64,000 bases of DNA from Cyanobium sp. CZS25K. Its GTDB lineage: Bacteria > Cyanobacteriota > Cyanobacteriia > PCC-6307 > Cyanobiaceae. The stretch is from assembly GCA_030373325.1 (NCBI GenBank), contig JAUCZB010000014.1, positions 1-64,000 of the forward strand, read 5' to 3'. The translations under genes and the position numbers were made by a program. The notes under the pieces are model-generated. The model had not been told where the DNA came from and ran no database searches. It saw only the letters and a list, made by a program, of their open reading frames with translations. Shown here one piece after another: positions 53,430 to 61,331 of this stretch. How positions within the stretch are numbered: position 1 is the stretch's first letter; each line of letters starts with the position of its first letter.

Positions 53430-53513
53430 TAGGGGCAGGGGGACTTGAACCCCCACAGCCTCGCGGCCTGCGGATTTTAAGTCCGCTGCGTCTACCGGTT
53501 TCGCCATGCCCCC
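53430..53513 (-). tRNA. tRNA-Leu, anticodon UAA, uninterrupted
   Basis: 84 bases on the minus strand: acceptor GGGGGCA with TGCCCCT and discriminator A, D-arm, anticodon arm GCGGA-CTTAAAA-TCCGC (UAA), a long class II variable arm, and T-arm GGGGG-TTCAAGT-CCCCC. No CCA is encoded. In many cyanobacteria and all plant chloroplasts this gene carries a group I intron within the anticodon; here the arm is contiguous, so the intron is absent. Confidence 0.96.
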
Positions 53514-53554
53514 GTCTGGAGATCCTAGATTCACCCCATCTCGCGTGATCCCCG

Positions 53555-53809
53555 GTGGACCTGAGCGGACTCCTGAGCAGCCTCTCGCTCGACACCCTCC
53601 TGGTGATCGGCCTCTATCTCGCGCTGGCCGGGACCTACCTGGTGGCCGTCCCCCTGGCGCTCTACTGGTGGATGCACAAGCGCTGGTACGTGATGGGCAA
53701 GATCGAGCGCACGGCCATCTACGGCATGGTCTTCCTTTTCTTCCCTGGGTTGATCCTGTTCGCCCCCTTCCTCAACCTGCGCATGGCGGGCCAGGGCAAA
53801 ACGGCATGA
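53555..53809 (+). CDS. ndhL: NAD(P)H-quinone oxidoreductase subunit L
   Basis: 84-residue membrane subunit of the photosynthetic NDH-1 complex (cyclic electron flow, respiration, CO2 uptake). It has two or three TM helices: [20 protein letters not shown], then [20 protein letters not shown] and [15 protein letters not shown]. The conserved KRWYV...IER and FLFFPGL segments identify NdhL. The start is a GTG at 53555. It overlaps the DUF3007 gene (ATGA). Confidence 0.95.
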   Translation: MDLSGLLSSLSLDTLLVIGLYLALAGTYLVAVPLALYWWMHKRWYVMGKIERTAIYGMVFLFFPGLILFAPFLNLRMAGQGKTA

Positions 53810-54141
53810 CCCGGGCCCAGGCGATCCTGCTGGGCCTGGCCGTCTTCGCCATCGGCGGGGGTGGCTACTGGCTGTTCCGCTCCAGCGGCCTGGAGGGCTT
53901 CTCCCCTGGCATCGCCGCCTCGGCGGTGCTGATGCTGGTCGTGCTCGGCTGGACCGCCAGCTACCTGCTGCGGGTGGTGAGCGGCAAGATGACCTACATG
54001 GAGCAGCGGCGCCGCTACCGCGCCGCCTACGACGCCGTCACCGACGACGAGCTGCAGCGCAAGTTCGATGCCATGAGCCCGGAGGAGCAGGCCAAACTGC
54101 TGGCCGAGGTGGGCCAGCTGCAGGCCGATGCCGAGATGTGA
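53806..54141 (+). CDS. DUF3007-family membrane protein
   Basis: 111 residues with two TM helices ([40 protein letters not shown]) and a charged C-terminal helix ([37 protein letters not shown]). DUF3007 is a cyanobacterial/plastid family of unknown function often found next to ndhL, and here it is translationally coupled to it, suggesting a link to NDH-1 assembly. Confidence 0.88.
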   Translation: MTRAQAILLGLAVFAIGGGGYWLFRSSGLEGFSPGIAASAVLMLVVLGWTASYLLRVVSGKMTYMEQRRRYRAAYDAVTDDELQRKFDAMSPEEQAKLLAEVGQLQADAEM

Positions 54142-54186
54142 AGCCGACCCCATAGGCTCAGGGGCACCGACCTGCCTTCCGGCCCG

Positions 54187-55032
54187 ATGAGCGTCGCCGC
54201 CACCGCCGGCCTCCGCACCGCCCCCACCCTGATCCAACAGCGCTTCGCTGCCCTGCGGGCCCAGGAACGCTGCGCCCTGATGCCCTTTCTGATGGCGGGC
54301 GATCCCGATCTCGCCACCACGGCCGCCAGCCTGCTGGCCCTGCAGGCCGCCGGAGCCGACCTGATCGAGCTGGGCATCCCCTACAGCGATCCCCTTGCCG
54401 ATGGCCCGGTGATCCAGGCGGCCGCCGGCCGGGCCCTGTCGGCCGGCACCACCCCGGGCCGGGTGCTGGAGATGCTGGGCTCCCTGCGGGGCCAGCTCAG
54501 CCTGCCGGTGGTGCTGTTCACCTACAGCAACCCCCTGCTCAACCGGGGCATGGACAGCTTCTGCCGGGACGCCGCCGCCGCCGGTGCCGCCGGCCTGGTG
54601 GTGCCCGATCTGCCGCTGGAGGAAGCCGAGAAGCTCTCGGCCATCGCGGCCGACCATGGCCTCGATCTGGTGCTGCTGGTGGCCCCCAACACCCCGGCCG
54701 AACGCATGGCCCGCATCCATGCCGCCAGCCGCGGCTTCACTTATCTGGTGAGTGTCACCGGGGTGACGGGCGTGCGCACCAGCCTGGAAACGCGGGTGGG
54801 TCCGCTGGTGCGGCAGCTGCGGGAGCTGGGCCCGACGCCGGTGGCCGTGGGCTTCGGCATCGCCACCGGCGAGCAGGCCCGCCAGGTGCGCCGCTGGGGC
54901 GCCGACGGCGCCATCGTCGGCAGTGCCCTGGTCAAACGCATGGCCCTGGCCCACCAGAGCGGGACCGACGTGGCCGCCGATGCCGGTGCCTTCGCCGCCG
55001 AACTGCGCACGGCCCTCGATCAGCCGCTTTAG
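54187..55032 (+). CDS. trpA: Tryptophan synthase alpha subunit
   Basis: 281 residues; cleaves indole-3-glycerol phosphate to indole, which passes to TrpB. TIM-barrel signatures are [39 protein letters not shown] (catalytic Glu in [16 protein letters not shown]), [14 protein letters not shown] (second catalytic Asp region), [13 protein letters not shown] and [10 protein letters not shown]. Length is normal. The other trp genes are not in the window. Confidence 0.97.
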   Translation: MSVAATAGLRTAPTLIQQRFAALRAQERCALMPFLMAGDPDLATTAASLLALQAAGADLIELGIPYSDPLADGPVIQAAAGRALSAGTTPGRVLEMLGSLRGQLSLPVVLFTYSNPLLNRGMDSFCRDAAAAGAAGLVVPDLPLEEAEKLSAIAADHGLDLVLLVAPNTPAERMARIHAASRGFTYLVSVTGVTGVRTSLETRVGPLVRQLRELGPTPVAVGFGIATGEQARQVRRWGADGAIVGSALVKRMALAHQSGTDVAADAGAFAAELRTALDQPL

Positions 55033-55112
55033 CCGAGGCTCAGGGCTGGAGCACAGGCGCTGAGCGCCAGCCCCACCAGCAACAGGGCGGCGACCAGGGA
55101 TGGGACACGCAT
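55029..55112 (-). CDS. Very short lipoprotein-like peptide (27 residues)
   Basis: The reverse strand encodes [20 protein letters not shown] followed by APALSLG: a signal sequence with a lipobox (Leu-Ser-Ala-Cys) and only seven residues after Cys. It overlaps the trpA stop by four bases and lies against the strand of the neighbouring genes. No ribosome site is evident. Similar micro-lipoproteins (entericidin-like) exist, but this could also be chance. Confidence 0.35.
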   Translation of the reverse strand: MRVPSLVAALLLVGLALSACAPALSLG

Positions 55113-55144
55113 GGGAGTGGGGCGTCTGCTTCCATGATGGGCCG

Positions 55145-55783
55145 ATGCCCGACGACGGACTGCCGTTCTCCCCCGCCTGCCTGCGCAACCAGGATCCGAT
55201 CCTGGCGCTGCTGCGCCGCTGGTTAGCCCCGAACGCCCGGGTGCTGGAGGTGGGCTCGGGCAGCGGCCAGCACGCCATCCACATGGCCCGTCATCTGATG
55301 GGGGTTCGCTGGCAGCCGAGCGATCGGCAGGAGTCCCTGGCCGGACTGGCCGGGCGGATCGCCCTTGAGGGCCAGGACGGGCTGGCGCCGGGGGCGCAGG
55401 TGGCGCCACCGCTGGTGCTGGAGGTGAGCCAGCCCCACTGGCCCACCGGACCCTTCGAGGCGGTGTTCACGGCCAACACGCTGCACATCATGCCGGCGGC
55501 GGCGGTGCCCCACCTGCTGGCCGGCAGTGCCCGGGTGCTGGCCAGCGGCGGCCTGCTGCTGGTCTACGGCCCTTTCCGCTACGGCGATCGCCACACCGCC
55601 CCCAGCAATGGCGCCTTCGACGCGCACCTGCGCAGCCTGGATCCGGCCATGGGGGTGCGCGACGCCGAAGCGCTCCTGGCCGAGGCCGCCGGCCTGGGGC
55701 TGCACCTGCTGGCCGATGAACCGATGCCGGCCAACAACCGCCTGCTGGTGTTGCGAAAGGGCAACGAAGGGCGCGGGGGATGA
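55145..55783 (+). CDS. DUF938-family SAM-dependent methyltransferase-like protein
   Basis: 212 residues. LPFSPACLRNQDPILALL is the family opening, RVLEVGSGSGQHAIHMARHL is the SAM-binding motif I, AVFTANTLHIMPAAAVPHLL and LLLVYGPFRYGDRHTAPSNG are later blocks of DUF938. The catalytic reaction of this family is unknown. The ATG at 55145 was chosen over a GTG at 55100 because conservation begins just after it. Confidence 0.87.
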   Translation: MPDDGLPFSPACLRNQDPILALLRRWLAPNARVLEVGSGSGQHAIHMARHLMGVRWQPSDRQESLAGLAGRIALEGQDGLAPGAQVAPPLVLEVSQPHWPTGPFEAVFTANTLHIMPAAAVPHLLAGSARVLASGGLLLVYGPFRYGDRHTAPSNGAFDAHLRSLDPAMGVRDAEALLAEAAGLGLHLLADEPMPANNRLLVLRKGNEGRGG

Positions 55784-55831
55784 AAGGCTGAAGGACGTCC
55801 ACCCCGACCCGGCGGCCCACGCCGTTCGCCC

Positions 55832-56098
55832 ATGAAATTCGTCCTCTGGGGCACCTACTGCGCCGACGCTCTCGAGCGCCGCACCCCCTACCGGGAGGAG
55901 CATCTGGCCGGACTGAAGCGCCAGAAGGAGGAGGGCGTGCTGCTCACCCTGGGGCCCACGGCCAACACCAGCCATGTCTTCGGCCTCTACGAAGCCGACG
56001 ACCAGGAAACGGTGGAGGCGCTCGTCAAAGGGGACATCTACTGGCGCCAGGGCATCTGGACCGCCGTGGAGGTCCATGCCTGGATCCAGACCTTCTGA
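55832..56098 (+). CDS. YciI-family protein
   Basis: 88 residues with the ferredoxin-like YciI fold: KFVLWGTYCADALERRTPYR, EEHLAGLKRQKEEGVLLTLG, and DDQETVEALVKGDIYWRQGI. YciI-type proteins have a possible catalytic His/Asp pair; functions are mostly unknown. Start ATG at 55832. It follows the DUF938 gene at 48 bases on the same strand. Confidence 0.9.
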   Translation: MKFVLWGTYCADALERRTPYREEHLAGLKRQKEEGVLLTLGPTANTSHVFGLYEADDQETVEALVKGDIYWRQGIWTAVEVHAWIQTF

Positions 56099-56116
56099 GC
56101 TTCGCAGAAGAGAGCC

Positions 56117-56551
56117 TCAGCCGCGGGGCCAGTCCTCCAGGGCCTGCTGCCACACCCAGGCGGCCACCGCATCTGCACCGCCCTCTCCGAGGGCTGCGGC
56201 GTAGCCGCCCATCTGGCCCACACCCGCGGCGGCGATCGTGGCGATCGCTTCGGGGGACGCGATGCCGTTGCGCTCCAGGGCGGCCAGCTTCAATGTCTTG
56301 CCGCGGCGAAGGATGTTGCCCCCGTGAACATGGCAACCGAGGCAATGGGCCTCGAACAGACGGCCACCGGTTTCGAGCCGGGCGGAATCAGGATCTCCTG
56401 GCAGCAAGGCCAAGGCCGCTCCAGGGGATCCGAGGACCGGTGGCGGCAGAAACAGGCCCAGCAACAGCAGCAGGACCACCACCAGCGCCACGATCCATCG
56501 CCAGGCCGCCAAGGGGCCGCGGTGCGGGGGAACGGCTCCCGGGTGAATCAA
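56117..56551 (-). CDS. Membrane-anchored or secreted c-type cytochrome, c6-like
   Basis: 144 residues with one N-terminal hydrophobic helix (WRWIVALVVVLLLLLGLFLP) and a class I cytochrome c domain: GGRLFEAHCLGCHVHGGNIL (C-x-x-C-H heme site), KTLKLAALERNGIASPEAIA and the axial Met in GVGQMGGYAAALG. It resembles cytochrome c6 paralogues; the acidic/aromatic docking face cannot be judged. The start is a TTG at 56551 overlapping the stop of the cyAbrB gene (TTGA), so the electron carrier is translated with the regulator. Confidence 0.87.
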   Translation of the reverse strand: MIHPGAVPPHRGPLAAWRWIVALVVVLLLLLGLFLPPPVLGSPGAALALLPGDPDSARLETGGRLFEAHCLGCHVHGGNILRRGKTLKLAALERNGIASPEAIATIAAAGVGQMGGYAAALGEGGADAVAAWVWQQALEDWPRG

Positions 56552-56910
56552 TCCTCGTCGTCGGCACTGCCGGCGGGGATCAGACGGATCTGCTTGCGGC
56601 CCAGCTTGATCTCGAACTCATCGCCGGGACTCAGATCCAGCATGGCGGTGTAGGCCTTGCCGATGAGGAGATTGCCGTTGCCCTGCACCGTGGCCACATA
56701 GCTGAGCTTGCGGCCCCCTTTGCCCACCTTGCCGGCCGCACCGAACTCAACCCCTTTGGCCTCAAGCAGGGCCTCGTAGAAGGCGGTGAAGTTCAGGCGC
56801 TCTGCGCCATCCTTCTTGGTGGAAACATAGCCACAGGCGCGCACGATCTCGGACTTGCCGACATCGCCGAGCTCCTTGACCTTGGCCAGCAATTCCGATC
56901 CAGTCAGCAT
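56548..56910 (-). CDS. cyAbrB-type transcription regulator
   Basis: 120 residues of the cyanobacterial AbrB family: an N-terminal helical region (LTGSELLAKVKELGDVGKSE, IVRACGYVSTKKDGAERLNF) and a C-terminal swapped-hairpin DNA-binding domain (AMLDLSPGDEFEIKLGRKQI). In Synechocystis, cyAbrB proteins bind promoters of hox, ndh and carbon/nitrogen genes and help regulate hydrogenase expression. That gives a plausible link to the Hox region of this window, though 6 kb separates them from hoxE. It is coupled to the c6-like cytochrome gene. Confidence 0.93.
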   Translation of the reverse strand: MLTGSELLAKVKELGDVGKSEIVRACGYVSTKKDGAERLNFTAFYEALLEAKGVEFGAAGKVGKGGRKLSYVATVQGNGNLLIGKAYTAMLDLSPGDEFEIKLGRKQIRLIPAGSADDED

Positions 56911-56966
56911 GGGATTTACGCGGTGGCAGGAGTGAGGTTAGAACAAAAACATACACCAGCGCCACG

Positions 56967-57443
56967 ATGCTGCCGATCCGTCCATTCCGACCCGATGATT
57001 GCCAGCAGCTGGTCGCTGTGTATCACGAGGCGGTCATCAGCCAGGCCGGAAACCTCTACAGCCCGTCACAGATCGAGGCCTGGTCACAACAGGCGAGTCG
57101 CAATGATGACTTCCGGTCGGCATTGCTACGGGGCCATGGGTTGGTGAGCTGCGCCCACCACGACGACACGATCATCGAAGCGTTTGCCCTTCTTGATCCC
57201 GGCGACCGCCTGGCCCTGCTCTACTGCCGAGGCCGCTCCAGCCGCCAGGGGAGGGCCGGCGCCCTGCTGGACGCCCTCGAGGGACACGCCCGGTCGCAAG
57301 GGGTGCGGCGCCTGCGCACCGAGGCCAGCCAGCTCTCACGGCCGCTGCTGGAGCGGCGGGGCTGGCGGGTGGACGCCGAGGAGACCGTGAGCCTCAGCGG
57401 CGTCTCCTTCCTGCGCTGGCGCATGGGCAAGGATCTGCTCTGA
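56967..57443 (+). CDS. GNAT-family acetyltransferase
   Basis: 158 residues with a GNAT-like fold: IRPFRPDDCQQLVAVYHEAV, an acetyl-CoA loop CRGRSSRQGRAGALLDALE, and RRLRTEASQLSRPLLERRGW. The pyrophosphate loop (Arg-Gly-Arg-Ser-Ser-Arg-Gln-Gly-Arg-Ala-Gly) is close to the Q/R-x-x-G-x-G/A consensus. Substrate unknown. It is divergent from cyAbrB. Confidence 0.85.
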   Translation: MLPIRPFRPDDCQQLVAVYHEAVISQAGNLYSPSQIEAWSQQASRNDDFRSALLRGHGLVSCAHHDDTIIEAFALLDPGDRLALLYCRGRSSRQGRAGALLDALEGHARSQGVRRLRTEASQLSRPLLERRGWRVDAEETVSLSGVSFLRWRMGKDLL

Positions 57444-57461
57444 CGCCCGTTCTCCAGCCCC

Positions 57462-57995
57462 ATGGCCGAAGCCCAGCTGCAGCAGTTCCTCGAGAAGGTG
57501 CGCCAGCTCAATGCCTTCGTGGCCCTGAGTGAGGCCGACCCCGCCCTGCGGCAGACCCTGCGCGACTGCGGCGATCACCATCAGGTGGTGGCCCTGGCCC
57601 GCTCCTGCGGCTTCGAGATCGGCCGCCGCTGGGGGGAGCCGCCAGCGGGGGACGGTGCCGCAACTGGCGCGGCGGGGGGGGCGGCTTCCCTGGTGGGGGG
57701 CCCCTGCCCCGCCGATGGGGAAGAAGCCATCACGGTGCTGCTGCAGACCCCGCAGCTGCGGCTGGAGCGGATCCACTCCTGCAGCGCCAGCAGCCCTGAG
57801 GGCTTCTGGTACGACCAGTCGGAGCATGAGTGGGTGCTGTTGCTGCAGGGGAGTGCCCGGCTGCAGTTGGCCGATGAAGTTGAACCCCGTGACCTCGCCT
57901 GTGGCGATGCCCTGCTGATCAGTGCGGGCCGTCGGCACCGGCTTCTGAGGAGCGACCCAGCTCCAGGAACGATCTGGCTGGCCCTGTTCTGGTGA
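57462..57995 (+). CDS. Nif11-domain / cupin fusion protein
   Basis: 177 residues. Residues 1-60 are a Nif11-type domain (AEAQLQQFLEKVRQLNAFVA, DPALRQTLRDCGDHHQVVAL, ARSCGFEIG). After an Ala/Gly-rich linker, residues about 95-177 are a cupin: HSCSASSPEGFWYDQSEHEW, VLLLQGSARLQLADEV, CGDALLISAGRRHRL. The first cupin motif has D-Q-S-E-H-E, with one His in place of the usual His pair, and the second has a single His. NCBI carries proteins of this architecture in picocyanobacteria. The function of the Nif11 part without a peptide core is unknown. The 3' end overlaps the PsiE gene by 77 bases. Confidence 0.85.
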   Translation: MAEAQLQQFLEKVRQLNAFVALSEADPALRQTLRDCGDHHQVVALARSCGFEIGRRWGEPPAGDGAATGAAGGAASLVGGPCPADGEEAITVLLQTPQLRLERIHSCSASSPEGFWYDQSEHEWVLLLQGSARLQLADEVEPRDLACGDALLISAGRRHRLLRSDPAPGTIWLALFW

Positions 57996-58440
57996 CCCGT
58001 TCCCGATCATTGACCCGGCGCACCATCCAGAACGCCGCCGCCAGGCTCACCACCGCCACCCCCAGACCCACCACCAGCATCGGCTTGTTCTCGGCGTTCG
58101 GGGGCAGCACGATCACCTTCCGGGCCACGGCGGTGATCGCCGTGAGCAGCACCAGTTCGATCTGCACCACATGACGGCGCAGGTAGGAGGTGATGTTCTG
58201 CAGCACCTCGATGGCGATCAACAGGTTGAGCAGATCCCCCAGTACGGCGATGAGCCCCTCGCCCACCCAGCGCCGGGCGGGATCGAGCAGCTGCTGGAGC
58301 ACCTCGGCGGTGAACTTGAGGGCGGCAACCGCCAGCACCAGGAACAGCACCGCGGCCAGCAACTTGGCCACCAGGCGCTCGCCCCGGTCGATCAGCTGGA
58401 GGAAGACCGCGTCCTGGAAAATCCGCTGCAGACGTCGCAT
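57919..58440 (-). CDS. PsiE-family membrane protein
   Basis: 173 residues with four TM helices: LLAAVLFLVLAVAALKFTAE, EGLIAVLGDLLNLLIAIEVL, HVVQIELVLLTAITAVARKV, MLVVGLGVAVVSLAAAFWMV. The arrangement, with IEVLQNITSYLRRHVVQIEL in the middle, matches phosphate-starvation-inducible PsiE proteins, whose role is unknown. It starts at an ATG that shares one base with the preceding secreted-protein stop (TGATG). Confidence 0.85.
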   Translation of the reverse strand: MRRLQRIFQDAVFLQLIDRGERLVAKLLAAVLFLVLAVAALKFTAEVLQQLLDPARRWVGEGLIAVLGDLLNLLIAIEVLQNITSYLRRHVVQIELVLLTAITAVARKVIVLPPNAENKPMLVVGLGVAVVSLAAAFWMVRRVNDRERVTRTGPARSFLELGRSSEAGADGPH

Positions 58441-58709
58441 CAGTTCTTGAATGGCTGGAAGTTGGGCTGGGCCGGTGTGTCGCCGGCGGGATTCTCGATC
58501 ACCGTGTCGCAGGTGACGGCGCCGTCCTTTCCAGTGACGCAGTTGGTGGGCTTGATCTGGGTTTCCGGCCCCACATTGCCACCACGCTTGAGCATGAAGG
58601 ACTCCACCTGGGCCTGGGCCGCTGCGCTGAAGCACAGCCCGGTGACCAGGGCAGCAGCCGCGCGCAGGGGCCAGGGCAGGGGGCGGGTGGGGACAGCAGA
58701 GGCGTTCAT
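58440..58709 (-). CDS. Small secreted protein of unknown function
   Basis: 89 residues: a signal peptide (residues about 1-34; LRAAAALVTGLCFSAAAQAQ), then a short mature region with two Cys (PTNCVTGKDGAVTCDTVIEN) and a Pro-rich end. Not recognised. The TGATG overlap with PsiE suggests co-expression. Confidence 0.6.
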   Translation of the reverse strand: MNASAVPTRPLPWPLRAAAALVTGLCFSAAAQAQVESFMLKRGGNVGPETQIKPTNCVTGKDGAVTCDTVIENPAGDTPAQPNFQPFKN

Positions 58710-58813
58710 GGCGGTGGGCGGCGGCGGGGGGCCGCAGGATCGATCAGACCCCACTCTGGGGGCTCATCGCCTGGGCCGCCAGCGGGTGGCGCACCGTCCA
58801 TCAGGAAGTCCCG

Positions 58814-59155
58814 TCAAGGGCCGTTGTCGCCTCGGATTTCCTGCAGGAGCAGATCCAGCTGCCCCATCGAATCCTCCAGCAGTCCACGGTCTCCAGAAAG
58901 ATCGGCGTCTTCGCCGGGCTCCTCGGAGAGCCACTGGGCCTCAATGTCGCAGAGGCGCTCCGCCAGACCGGCCGCCCCCTGGCGGCTGTAGGTGCGGTGC
59001 AGCTCATCGATCAGCACGGGCATGCGGATCGAACCGGCCCTCAGGGCACGACGCAGATCGGCCTGGGTTCGGCCGGAGAGGCGCAACCAGTCCTTGAGGA
59101 CGCTCTGGAGCTCCTCAAGCTGTTCCGGGCTGAGGGAGGGGGCGGACGCAGGCAT
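58814..59155 (-). CDS. Helical protein of unknown function
   Basis: 113 residues, almost entirely helical and acidic: SPEQLEELQSVLKDWLRLSG, TQADLRRALRAGSIRMPVLI, AAGLAERLCDIEAQWLSEEP, a C-terminal amphipathic helix. The first half looks like a small DNA-binding or scaffold fold (TQADLRRAL), but no named domain is recognised. It lies nine bases after the YkvA-like gene on the same strand. Confidence 0.6.
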   Translation of the reverse strand: MPASAPSLSPEQLEELQSVLKDWLRLSGRTQADLRRALRAGSIRMPVLIDELHRTYSRQGAAGLAERLCDIEAQWLSEEPGEDADLSGDRGLLEDSMGQLDLLLQEIRGDNGP

Positions 59156-59164
59156 CGCCGAACG

Positions 59165-59587
59165 CTACCCCTGCTGGCGGAAGAGGGGGAACCAACGATC
59201 GAGCCGGCTCTGGGCCCGGGCGCGGATCTCCGGCGTGCGATGGGTGCTGCACAGCCCCAGCAGGGCGGTGATGGCCACCATGTCGTCGCTGAAGCCGGCC
59301 GCCGGGATGAAATCAGGGATCAGATCGAGGGGAAGCAGCAGGTAGGTGAGGGCCGCCAGCACGGTGAGGCGGACCCGCGGAGGGGTGGCGCCATCGAGCA
59401 GAATCTCCAGGCACTCGAAAGCTGGGCGGGCGATGGTGCGACCGGCCCGACGCAGCAGCCGCACCAGCAGCGCCTCATCGAGCACCGTGCTCTCCAGCAC
59501 CTCGGCATCAACGGGCGCCTGTTCGGCGGAGTCGTGGTCAGCGGAGGAGTTGTCAGCGAAGGCAGTGGCCGAAGGGGCGCCAGCCAT
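59165..59587 (-). CDS. YkvA-family (DUF1232) protein
   Basis: 140 residues with the DUF1232 core: RLTVLAALTYLLLPLDLIPD and FIPAAGFSDDMVAITALLGL. The LDLIPDFIP-GF-DD pattern is diagnostic. It has one or two hydrophobic helices; the N-terminal 35 residues are acidic and disordered. Function unknown. Confidence 0.9.
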   Translation of the reverse strand: MAGAPSATAFADNSSADHDSAEQAPVDAEVLESTVLDEALLVRLLRRAGRTIARPAFECLEILLDGATPPRVRLTVLAALTYLLLPLDLIPDFIPAAGFSDDMVAITALLGLCSTHRTPEIRARAQSRLDRWFPLFRQQG

Positions 59588-59706
59588 GGCGATCAGCTCG
59601 TGGGAAGGGACACGCCATGGGTAAGGCGCCTGTTCATTCTGTGGGGCACCAAGGTCGATTCACGAGGGGCGGATGTCCCTACGCGCTGGTGGTGTGAGCC
59701 GGTGGC

Positions 59707-60627
59707 TCATTCCTCCGCCATGCCGCTCTCAATGCCGGTCTTGCGCAGCTTGCGCAGGGCCCTCTGCACCACCTGGCGGCAGTACTCGCGGCTGCATTCC
59801 AGCTGGCGGGCCACCTCCGCAAGGGTGCGCCACTCGTGGCTGCCGTCGAGCCCGAAACGCAGCATCACCACCGTGCGTTCCTTGGGAGTGAGGTTGGATT
59901 TCTCCAGCAGCGTCCAGACCGACTCCGTGCGCTCGGCCTGCTCAGCCCGCTCCATCGGCGCCGGCTCGTTGCTGGGCAGCACGTCGACCAGCTCGGAGGG
60001 ATCGGCCTTCGAGCGCACGGCGCCCTGCAGGCTGACCGTGACGCTGCGCAGTTCACAGCCCAGCAGATCCTCCACTTCGGCCACGGGCAGGCCCATGGCG
60101 GTGGCCAGCTCACCGGCGTTGGGGGAATGGCCGTGGGACTGGAGGTGCCGGGCCTTGGCGGCCCTCAGCCGAGTCAGTTTCTCGTTGACATTGACCGGAA
60201 TGCGGATCGTGCGGCTCTGGGTGGAGAGCGCCCGGTTGAGGCCCTGCCGAATCCACCAGTAGGCATAAGTGCTGAAACGGTGACCGCGGGTGGGATCAAA
60301 CTTCTCGACGGCGCGGGTCAGACCGATCGTTCCTTCCTGGATCAGGTCGAGCAGATCCAGCCCCTTGCCTTGATAACGCTTGGCGAGATTGACGACGAGA
60401 CGCAGATTGGCTGTCACCATTTGCTGTTTTGCCCGCTCGCCGTTGCGCATGGTGCGCTTTTCGAGATCATCGAAATCGCAGGCAGGGCCGCTGCCGCCGG
60501 CCTGGGAGCAACGTTCGTGAAGGCTCACCATCGCCTGGACCTTTCGCCCGAGGGTGAGCTCCTGCTCAGGGGTGAGCAGCTGATGGCGGCCAATCTCGCC
60601 GAGAAAGGCACTGAGGGAACTCGCCAT
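59707..60627 (-). CDS. Group-2 RpoD-like sigma factor
   Basis: 306 residues. It shows conserved regions 1.2-2 (LTPEQELTLGRKVQAMVSLH, NLRLVVNLAKRYQGKGLDLL, LIQEGTIGL), 2.3-2.4 (KFDPTRGHRFSTYAYWWIRQ), 3, and 4 (LTPKERTVVMLRFGLDGSHE, RTLAEVARQLECSREYCRQV). It lacks the long N-terminal region 1.1 of the primary sigma, so it is a non-essential group-2 sigma of the kind used in stress and day-night adaptation in cyanobacteria. The ATG at 60627 is chosen; a 215-base AT-richer upstream region (60628-60842) likely contains its promoter. Confidence 0.93.
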   Translation of the reverse strand: MASSLSAFLGEIGRHQLLTPEQELTLGRKVQAMVSLHERCSQAGGSGPACDFDDLEKRTMRNGERAKQQMVTANLRLVVNLAKRYQGKGLDLLDLIQEGTIGLTRAVEKFDPTRGHRFSTYAYWWIRQGLNRALSTQSRTIRIPVNVNEKLTRLRAAKARHLQSHGHSPNAGELATAMGLPVAEVEDLLGCELRSVTVSLQGAVRSKADPSELVDVLPSNEPAPMERAEQAERTESVWTLLEKSNLTPKERTVVMLRFGLDGSHEWRTLAEVARQLECSREYCRQVVQRALRKLRKTGIESGMAEE

Positions 60628-60842
60628 AGAGCAACCGAATCGCTTTGTTGAACCTAGGGTTGTTTCCGGATGTTCCTGAAACAAACAGAAAGCCTTCAGT
60701 GTTCCGTTGCGTCTTGCACATAAAGGGCGCTGATTCCTTATTTTCTGCTGATTTCCATCCGGCCGCCATCCCCCACCGGCCCGGGGGCCCGGCCGACAGG
60801 AGCCAGCCGCTACCGTCCGGGGCAACCACCTGACCGCGACCG

Positions 60843-61331
60843 ATGGCCGGGCTTCTCTCCATCCCCTCCGAGGTGCTCTCCAGCGCCGGGGTGGCCTATG
60901 TGCATTACCTGAGCTTCATGGTCTGCTTCGGCGCCCTGGTGCTGGAGCGGCGCCTGATCCGGCCCAACCCCGACCGCAAGGACGCGATCCTGATGGTGAT
61001 CACGGACGTGACCTACGGCCTGGCCGCCCTGGGGGTGCTGCTCAGCGGCATCCTGCGGGTGCTGTATTTCGGCCAGGGCACCAGCTTCTACACCGAGAAC
61101 CCCCTGTTCTGGTGGAAGGTGGGCACCTACCTGGCGGTGGGCGCCCTTTCGCTCTACCCCACCATCACCTACATCCTCTGGGCCATCCCCCTGCGCAAGG
61201 GGGAGCTGCCCAAGGTGAGCGAGGCCCTGGCCAACCGGCTGCGCTGGGTGCTCAACATCGAACTGGCGGGCTTTGCCGCCATTCCCCTGATGGCCGCCCT
61301 GATGGCCCGTGGGGTCGGACTGGCGGGCTGA
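60843..61331 (+). CDS. DUF2214-family membrane protein
   Basis: 162 residues with four TM helices: GVAYVHYLSFMVCFGALVLE, DVTYGLAALGVLLSGILRVL, VGTYLAVGALSLYPTITYIL, ELAGFAAIPLMAALMARGVG. The conserved His in VAYVHYLSF and the FWWKVGTYL segment match DUF2214. Function unknown. It overlaps the protease gene by one base (TGATG). Confidence 0.88.
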   Translation: MAGLLSIPSEVLSSAGVAYVHYLSFMVCFGALVLERRLIRPNPDRKDAILMVITDVTYGLAALGVLLSGILRVLYFGQGTSFYTENPLFWWKVGTYLAVGALSLYPTITYILWAIPLRKGELPKVSEALANRLRWVLNIELAGFAAIPLMAALMARGVGLAG

